From positions 29,485,901 to 29,549,900 of the forward strand of contig OZ034969.1 in NCBI GenBank assembly GCA_964030785.1: a stretch of 64,000 nt of DNA, in the 5' to 3' direction. Below are positions 58,601-64,000 of this stretch, in pieces (position 1 is the stretch's first letter; each line of letters starts with the position of its first letter). A program made the position numbers and the translations under genes. This DNA is from Siderastrea siderea (taxonomy: Eukaryota > Cnidaria > Anthozoa > Scleractinia > Rhizangiidae). The notes beneath the pieces were generated by a model that made no database searches, was not told where the DNA came from, and worked only from the letters and a program-made list of their open reading frames with translations.

Positions 58601-59027
58601 CCATTTCTGTCATTTCCATCCTGGCCATCCCTCTCCAGACATACTTATTATAGTTTCCATGTACTGGAATACCCATTTTAATACTACTGGACCATTATTT
58701 TTAGGCTTCCATAGATAAAAATGTGTCTTTTCGCTTTCCACAGTCAGTGATACTAGAAATTGATGAGACTGCCCCTGCCCCCGACAAAAAAGTTAAAAAA
58801 TTTGATTTGAAGAAATGACTGCAATCGGTTTCTGATTTGCCGCGGTACCATCTCGATTTCTTTCGCAGGCCCACTTTATAAAATGTGATCTTGAAGATGT
58901 GATCTGTGGTGAGTGTCAGAGAAAGATGGAAAGAAAGTCCCTAGCCCCACACGAGACATTTGAGTGCCCCGAAAGGAGGGTGCCGTGTCAGTACTGTAGA
59001 GAGGAGTTTCCCTTCTGGCACACAGAG
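46612..59027 (+). CDS. TRAF-family adaptor, first four coding exons (TRAF6/TRAF4-like), 3' end not in window
   Basis: Exons 46612-46790, 53867-53927, 57280-57384 and 58869-59027 join in phase to 168 residues. The RING finger is C30-x2-C33 ... C46-x-H48-x2-C51-x2-C54 ... C68-x2-D71, with the Asp ligand (CPMD) typical of TRAF RINGs. TRAF-type zinc fingers follow: C98-x6-C105-x11-H117-x3-C121, C128-x2-C131-x11-H143-x4-C148, then C155-x2-C158 with H166 starting the next. Known TRAFs are cytoplasmic E3 ubiquitin ligases and adaptors of TNF- and Toll-type receptors acting through NF-kB and MAP kinases. The DNT after the last RING ligand and GHRFCK resemble TRAF6; the fingers also resemble TRAF4, so I do not fix the member. 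The exon 4 donor is GAG|GTAAGG. The remaining fingers, coiled coil and MATH domain are not found before 64000. Confidence 0.88.
47117..48104. mobile_element. 988-bp inverted-repeat element with a 26-bp perfect palindrome near each end
   Basis: Both ends read GGTGTCACAGTGATATGTG inwards, followed by TTCCCCCG. A perfect palindrome centred on CACTAGTG lies at 47144-47169 and again at 48037-48062. TGTTTTGTGTTTCCC follows on the inner side of both. The interior (47240-48000) has no transposase. No obvious target duplication. Confidence 0.8.
50385..50468 (+). repeat. Short tandem TTGTGCGGG(A) repeats
   Basis: Five spaced copies of TTGTGCGGG or GTGCGGGA occur in about 80 bases, with AAAA or TTTT spacers. 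Confidence 0.7.
52945..53000 (-). repeat. tRNA-like relic / SINE fragment
   Basis: On the minus strand GACTCCCGGTAGCTCAGTGG has a good box A. No proper box B or anticodon stem follows, so it is not a tRNA gene. Confidence 0.45.
54365..54670 (+). mobile_element. tRNA-derived SINE
   Basis: The head CAGTGGTGTACTGGTCGG ... GCGTTGGACTAATGTGATC is a degraded tRNA promoter. The body has CACATTGTCTTTCTTCACCC, GGTAACCCCGCAATGGACTA and GCGTCCCATCTAGGG, a conserved body I recall from widespread aquatic-invertebrate SINEs. Family name not assigned. Confidence 0.65.
56603..56737. mobile_element. MITE with CAGGGTTGCCAC termini
   Basis: CAGGGTTGCCAC at the left is inverted at GGTGGCAACCCTG on the right. 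Internal repeats of GTCAGGGAA on one strand. Typical of hAT-like MITEs in animals, but no 8-bp duplication is evident. Confidence 0.7.
57385..58868 (+). other. TRAF intron 3
   Basis: Donor TACGAG|GTAACG and acceptor TTTCGCAG|GCCCAC. Carries a TTAA-type MITE relic (58382-58776). A 74-codon frame at 57468-57692 has no recognisable motif. Confidence 0.8.
58382..58776. mobile_element. MITE related to the TTAA family (AGGGGCAGTCTCAT termini)
   Basis: TTAA precedes AGGGGCAGTCTCATGGCGA, and the right end is ATGAGACTGCCCCT. The right TTAA is not present (GCCC follows), so the duplication has decayed or the target differs. Termini resemble AGGGGCATAGTCACG of the 383-bp MITEs. Confidence 0.55.
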
Positions 59028-59516
59028 GTAAGGCTACGTAAAACATTTATACACCTCATTACGTGTTGGGCAATTTTAGCCCAGCCATGTCAGGATGTGT
59101 GTATAGTAAAACGTCCCTAAAATCTGCCTTCAGTGAGTGCTGCCGAAGTTTTCGAACTTTCTTTAAGCGGTAATTATCACCAAAGGCACATTGTAAAACA
59201 CTACTCTAAATGCTTTGAAGGTTTCTTTGCCTCAACTGCAAACTTTGTTGTTCCTTTTTATGTTTTTTTTAATGAAAGCATTGTCCTGTTTTTTATTCTA
59301 AGTTTGGTGCCGCAAACGCTAGTTCGCAGCGGCCGATTTTGTTCTTTGCTGACGCATTATCTCCTCACTCTGTCTGCTTTGTCAGAGAAACAACTAGGCT
59401 ACGGGGCGCCAAATGCGACCAAAAAGATCATCACCCTTGTGATCAATCGTTCCTTAAAATCTATATCACAACTGGTGATAAATACATAACTTTGCTTAAT
59501 ATATATATATATATTT
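59028..59516. other. Sequence 3' of TRAF exon 4
   Basis: Starts with the exon 4 donor GTAAGG. Ends in (TA)n at 59498-59514. No further TRAF exon seen. Confidence 0.5.
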
Positions 59517-59636
59517 AACAATTATTCTACGAGGGCGCCGGCCCTGGATATCGAATGATAGATAACCAACGAGGCGCGTAGCGCCGAGTTGGTTATAATC
59601 ATTTGATATCCAGCAAGCCCGAGTAGAATAATTGTT
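59517..59636. repeat. Foldback hairpin, first copy
   Basis: AACAATTATTCTACGAGGGC pairs with GCCCGAGTAGAATAATTGTT, and TGGATATC/GATATCCA and ACCAACGAGGCGC continue the arms. The same unit with its downstream 100 bases recurs at 59986. Confidence 0.8.
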
Positions 59637-59748
59637 TTATTAAGAACTTAACCACTATTAAAAAAAAAATGAAGAAAGAACGGGAAAAATGAGAAAAGAA
59701 ATTTAAACGGAACAAGAATCGATCACACGACTGAACGAAAAAGGTGCC

Positions 59749-59980
<232 letters not shown>

Positions 59981-59985
59981 TATTT

Positions 59986-60093
59986 AACAATTATTCTACG
60001 AGGGCGCACTGGATATCCAATGATAGATAACCAACGAGGCGCGTATCAGGGTATATCATTTGATATCCAGCAAGCCCGAGTAGAATAATTGTT
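59986..60093. repeat. Foldback hairpin, second copy
   Basis: Same arms as 59517-59636 with a shorter centre. The following 100 bases (GGGAAAAATGAGAAAAGAAA and beyond) match 59680-59745, so a unit of about 230 bp is directly duplicated around the microsatellite. Confidence 0.8.
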
Positions 60094-60199
60094 TTATTAA
60101 AAACTTAACCACTATTAAAAAAAATCGAGAAAGAACGGGAAAAATGAGAAAAGAAATTTAAACGGAACAAGAATTGATCACATGACTGAACGAAAAAGG

Positions 60200-61159
60200 C
60201 GCGAAAACCTTGCCAAGTGTTGCAGCGTTTCATTGCAAAGCTGAATGAATTAATGAAAACTGCTCGAAAGTGAACAAAGTAGCACACGTTTAGGAAAAAA
60301 TCTTCTAATTATAGGCTCTGAAATATGGTAAATGTTTGATTTTTCCTGAACATTGCTGTAATCATCGTTCAAAGCGGATTGAAGATGTACAATTTCACCA
60401 TATAGCTTCTGGAGTTGAAACTGAACAAGTTTGTAATCCGGCTGTTCGCACAACGGAGCCATCATGTGCGTGTTTGATCGAACTGAAGACAGAACAAATT
60501 TGAACAGTTGAACTTGAAGAGGTAATTTCTATGCAGCTCAGAAACAAGATTACTGTAGCGAGAACATTAGAATTCACCATCATAGTTTGTTAAACGCAAA
60601 GCGCAAAATGCAGTTGTTCTCGGTTTAGAGGTTGCGGACGGAATGGTAAAAACAACATTCAAACAACTGGAAAAGCGATTCAACTCCGTTTACATGGCAC
60701 CCGATTTCTATCTGAGCATTTGGACCTGTTGGAACACAGAGCTACAACAAGTGCAGGTAAAACAGTGTCAATTTTGCGTGTTAAAGCCGAAAAACAATCT
60801 CGCCCTTCCTTCTTGGTAGTTTGCAGCTGTACTTTTTAATACTTGTTTAGACTGCTTCATGATTTTCGCACCAACTAGCATGAATGCTCCTGCCCCATTT
60901 CACTGTGTTTTATTTTATGTCTCGTCTTGATATTTTGAAGTGGAAATCCTTTCTGAGAAAGCTTACCGTTTGTTCAATTTCAATGATCGACGTGACGATC
61001 GATGAAAGAAATTATAATTGTAAACACAACGCTTAATGCTTAATTTTCTATTTCTGCACAGTTTCTTCAAACAATTTTGACTTGTGTTAGACGACGCTGT
61101 TGGTGATGCTTTGCGGTGACGCTGTTGGAATTTCTGCTTGATTTAAATTCGCTGCCAAG
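60200..61159. other. Intergenic, no gene recognised
   Basis: Short frames only. CGACGTGACGATCG is a small palindrome near 60989. Confidence 0.4.
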
Positions 61160-61307
61160 TGATTTTTCTCGTCCATTTTTATCGCCGGGTCGCTCGCGAG
61201 GAAAAAACTTTCAGCTCACTTTGTTGTTGAGTGTTCATTGACCATATTTGGTCGCAGCAGGTATATGAGCTGATAGCCTAGCTCCGTTGAGCCAATCAAA
61301 ATGCTAG

Positions 61308-61311
<4 letters not shown>
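61160..61311 (+). repeat. Left arm of an inverted repeat flanking the Penelope-like element
   Basis: The arm TGATTTTTCTCGTCC ... ATGCTAGAAAT is the near-perfect reverse complement of 63850-64000. The right arm runs off the window, so its full length is unknown. Confidence 0.9.

Positions 61312-61344
<33 letters not shown>
61309..61344. repeat. (TA)n microsatellite
   Basis: Tandem TA at the inner edge of the left inverted arm. A second run is at 63805-63822. Confidence 0.9.
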
Positions 61345-61347
<3 letters not shown>

Positions 61348-61499
61348 CATCAAAAACATCATTTGTCTAGATCTTTTCTCCAGAAATAAGCATATAAAAC
61401 CACAAAAAAACTGGAAATAAGACTTGCCGATATTTCGAAACAATAAATGCTTAAAAAATGCGTGACAATGGAAGTTTTGAAATCTAAAATAAACAGTTG

Positions 61500-63609
61500 C
61501 TATTGCATGACGGGTTTGAAGTTTTTGAGCAGGAATTTGTTTGCGTGTCTACAGGAGGTTATTAGTTCATTTCGTTTATTGAGTGAAGCCAAATCAGGTC
61601 TGCAGATTATAAAATACTTCTCCCACAGGCACAAGTTACAGCGATTTGAAGCGGGATTGTATGGGGCAGCTTGCTTTAGGATCTGTTTTGGTGTCTTTCA
61701 ACTGCCAAATGTATTTACTTAGCTCGGTATTGAGTCTCTTGCTCGGGTGATTAAAGAAAGCTTTGTGGTTGGTGAATCTAGTCTTAAAGGAGTGTTCAGT
61801 AAGGCCTACGTAGGTCTGATCAGGCCTATTGTCTACCGTTGCCACAGTCGCTTGGCATACCACGGATTCCTTGAGACAATTCCCAGCCAAAGGGCAGTCA
61901 GCTGGTTTCCTACAGTTGCATGTTTTTGATGGCACAATCTTCTTGTGAAGGATTGACTTATTATGGCCGTCGATGTTTTGTTTGAGGTTGGTCATGCAGC
62001 TGTAACTGATTTTCACTGTGTTACGGTTGAAGATCTTGTGTAACACGTGGCCCTTTGGGAATTCTTCGTCGAGAATCTTTAGGAAAGTCCGTCCGATGTT
62101 AGTGGCGACATTTTTACTGAACGGGGGGTTGTACCAAATGATATCTCTGTGGCGATTCTTTCTATTGGAGTTTGGCGGTTCTGATGCGGTTGGCGGTGAA
62201 AATGCAAGGCGGTACTTGTATCTGCTGTCGTTAAGGGCTTTTTGATAGAGTGGAACTGCTTTGTCGAATGAATCTTGGTCATATAAAATCTCGGAGAGCC
62301 GTTTATTGATGGACTTTGGGATGTTTTTGATGATCTGCGGTGGGTGGTTAGATTTCTTGTGGATGTAAAGTGGGATGTTGCTGGGCTTGGTATAAGGCAT
62401 GTATGTACCGTTGCATGGAAAGGTCGAGAGTGACGTCGAGGAAATCGACGATTTTTTTGTTGGCTTCAATTGTAATTTTAAGGCCATTCTTACTGAAGAT
62501 GGTACACAGATCTTTCTTGATTAGCTCTACTTGGCGAGGCGTTGCATTTGTAATTCCGAGGCCGTCATCTGTGTATAAGCCGAAGTTGTTACCATGTTTC
62601 TCTTTGATTTTGTGGAGGAGAAAAGCGCCAACGAGCTCACATGATTCAGCACCTTCATAGCTACCCATGGTGACATCGAAGAGATTAGACGATGCTTTCT
62701 TGCCCCATGGTTCACCAGAATTGTAAAGGAGGGATTTTTTCGCATGTAGGATGATGCGCCTTTCATTGTCAGTGATGTTATCGTAGTTACATGCGAATTC
62801 TAGCGCGGCATTTAAAAGGTCGATTGAAATGGATGGATAAAAATCAACTACATCAAAAGCGATGAACGAGTAGTTTTCCTTGTTGTGTATGCTGTTAAAC
62901 CAGCTTAAAACAGCTTTAGTGTTTTCCATTGATTTAATCTGAGCTTGGTAACAATGTTAGTGTTTATTCGCTCAAGGATTTGTTTGCTGATTTTTCCGAT
63001 CTCAGATTTGGCGGGGTTGACGAGGCGACATGTGGGATTGTCGACAAAGTTGGGTTTGTGATCTTTAAGGGTGATGAAGGCTTCTCGTTTGGCAGTGATA
63101 TTAACTCGGTCTTCTAGATCAAGTTTTTTGGCAATGCTTTTGGCTTCAACCTCGATAGGATTCGTGGTGTTTGGGGTCACTTTCTTGTAGGCCTTTGTGA
63201 TGTTCTTCTGGAGGAGATCATTATAAGTAGATGTGCCCATTTTGTAGAAATTTGTGGTCTTGTCGGCGGGTATTAAAAGCTTATCAGTCGTTTTGATGTT
63301 GGTTTCAATGTCTGATGAAAGCTTTTGCTGAAACCAGCACTTGACCTTTCTGAATTTGATGTTTTCGATCATGTTAAGTAATCTCCTCTCGAAATTTGAC
63401 ATAGCTGGAATTTGCGGAGGTGTATTCTTAGAGTTGAAACCAAACGTTTCTTTCTGGTTGCCTTTAGCATCAGGGTTGAGGAAGAAGTATGCTTTCCATC
63501 TCATCCGTTTACAGAGGTGTTCGGTTTTGTCAATCAGCTTACGGTTGTAATTTTTCTCAGATGGTAGAGGAATGTTCTTTGTGGAGTCGTCGAACCTTGT
63601 TGATTCCAT
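61500..63609 (-). pseudogene. Penelope-like reverse transcriptase with GIY-YIG-like C-terminus, three frameshifts
   Basis: From 63609 the frame gives the N-terminal part (PADKTTNFYKM, LKDHKPNF, CRLVNPAKSEIG). It breaks at about 62930 in an A-run (NQWK/NTKAVLSW). Reverse transcriptase motifs follow: A, FDVVDFYPSIS (about 62855); B, TMGSYEGAESCELVGAF (about 62650); and the catalytic C, YTDDG (62575-62561). The frame breaks again at about 62415, before NGTYMPYTKPSNIPLY. A cysteine cluster (CNCRKPADCPLAGNC) and a GIY-YIG-like TYVGLTEHSFKTRFTNHKA follow. A third break at about 61655 precedes the C-terminus [17 protein letters not shown], ending at TAG 61502-61500. All breaks are single-base and catalytic residues are intact, so decay is recent or partly sequencing error. 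Confidence 0.85.
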
Positions 63610-63649
63610 TATAACAGTCGTTGCGTAGAGTGCTCAACGTTGAAGGAGC

Positions 63650-63687
63650 TTCAATATAATGCTATATATATATAGCATTATATTGAA
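63650..63687. repeat. 38-bp perfect palindrome
   Basis: TTCAATATAATGC at the left is the exact inverse of GCATTATATTGAA at the right, around a (TA)n centre. It lies between the reverse transcriptase start and the hammerhead-like fold and may mark an inverted junction of two element pieces. Confidence 0.9.
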
Positions 63688-63705
63688 TCTTATATATATG
63701 ATGGA

Positions 63706-63763
63706 GTTTAACTGATGAGTGGGTCACCTCTTCAGTGGCCTACGAAACAAGTTTGTGTTAAAT
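63706..63763 (+). ncRNA. Hammerhead-ribozyme-like fold of the Penelope-like element
   Basis: Stem I is GTTTAA (63706-63711) with TTAAAT (63758-63763), followed by core CTGATGA (63712-63718). Stem II has nine pairs, GTGGGTCAC/GTGGCCTAC with two G-U. Then come core GAA (63744-63746) and a short stem III ACAA/TTGT. The base at the cleavage position (63757) is G, where active hammerheads have A, C or U, so this copy is probably inactive. It is on the opposite strand to the reverse transcriptase. Confidence 0.6.
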
Positions 63764-63849
63764 GTCCATTCACTCAAGCTTTGAGTAGTTCACCAACTGG
63801 TTCATATATATATATATATATTTATTAAAAACTGGACTAGGTATATTGG

Positions 63850-64000
63850 ATTTCTAGCATTTTGATTGGCTCAACGGAGCTAGGCTATCAGCTCATATAC
63901 CTGCTGCGACCAAATATGGTCAATGAACACTGACAACAAAGTGAGCTGAAAGTTTTTTCCTCGCGAGCGACCCGGCGATAAAAATGGACGAGGAAAATCA
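63850..64000 (-). repeat. Right arm of the inverted repeat, cut by the window end
   Basis: Reverse complement of 61160-61311 with a few differences (TTGTCAGTG versus TTGTTGAGTG). The match is still in progress at base 64000. Confidence 0.9.

Larger units (their letters stand above)
61345..63840 (-). mobile_element. Penelope-like retroelement, degenerate
   Basis: Minus-strand reverse transcriptase and GIY-YIG-like coding region (63609 to 61500) lie between two (TA)n runs. A hammerhead-like fold and a 38-bp perfect palindrome are at the right (5') end. EN-positive Penelope-like elements combine exactly these parts and often sit in AT microsatellites. Boundaries are approximate. Confidence 0.8.

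Overview
The window is eukaryotic genomic DNA, AT-rich, with spliceosomal GT-AG introns, two tRNA-Gly(GCC) genes, an exon series for a TRAF-type RING/zinc-finger adaptor, and a very high density of small inverted-repeat elements, truncated LINEs, tRNA-derived SINEs and a Penelope-like retroelement. The mix of repeat families, the TRAF sequence and the large BED-finger transposase-like gene suggest a cnidarian, most likely an anthozoan such as a stony coral. That is an inference from recognised sequence style, not from a database search.

Layout. (1) 1-178 plus 7389-21430 is one copy (A) of a long duplicated block. It is split by a 7.2-kb DNA transposon (179-7388) with CCCCGGGG termini and a 6-bp target duplication TTACAG. 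The transposon carries a decayed multi-exon transposase-like gene on the plus strand and an apparently intact two-exon gene on the minus strand. (2) About 22748-35290 is copy B of the same block in the same orientation, and about 35990-38545 is a third, partial copy C. Each A/B copy holds one tRNA-Gly(GCC) on the minus strand, a conserved 150-codon ORF, a conserved 63-codon ORF (broken in A) and a set of diverged internal repeats. Because the copies differ by insertions, they serve as empty sites for one another: the 7.2-kb transposon, a 1288-bp element with an 8-bp duplication, a TTAA-flanked 383-bp MITE, a 528-bp MULE-like element and a 5'-truncated LINE can all be dated as later than the duplication or as copy-specific.

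(3) 38.5-46.4 kb is repeat-dominated intergenic DNA: LINE tails, a MULE-type MITE with a perfect 9-bp duplication, foldbacks and a SINE. (4) 46612-59027 holds the first four coding exons of a TRAF-family gene, whose phases join cleanly to 168 residues. Its introns are long and filled with MITE/SINE insertions. The 3' exons (coiled coil and MATH domain expected) are not seen and probably lie beyond the window. (5) 59.5-60.2 kb is a duplicated hairpin unit around a TATC microsatellite. (6) 61.2-64 kb is a frameshifted Penelope-like element (reverse transcriptase plus GIY-YIG-like part, minus strand) in AT microsatellite DNA, flanked by about 150-bp inverted repeats, with a hammerhead-ribozyme-like fold at its right end.

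The strongest candidates for something new are the 7.2-kb transposon with its antisense companion gene, and the way the tandem block copies record several independent insertions.
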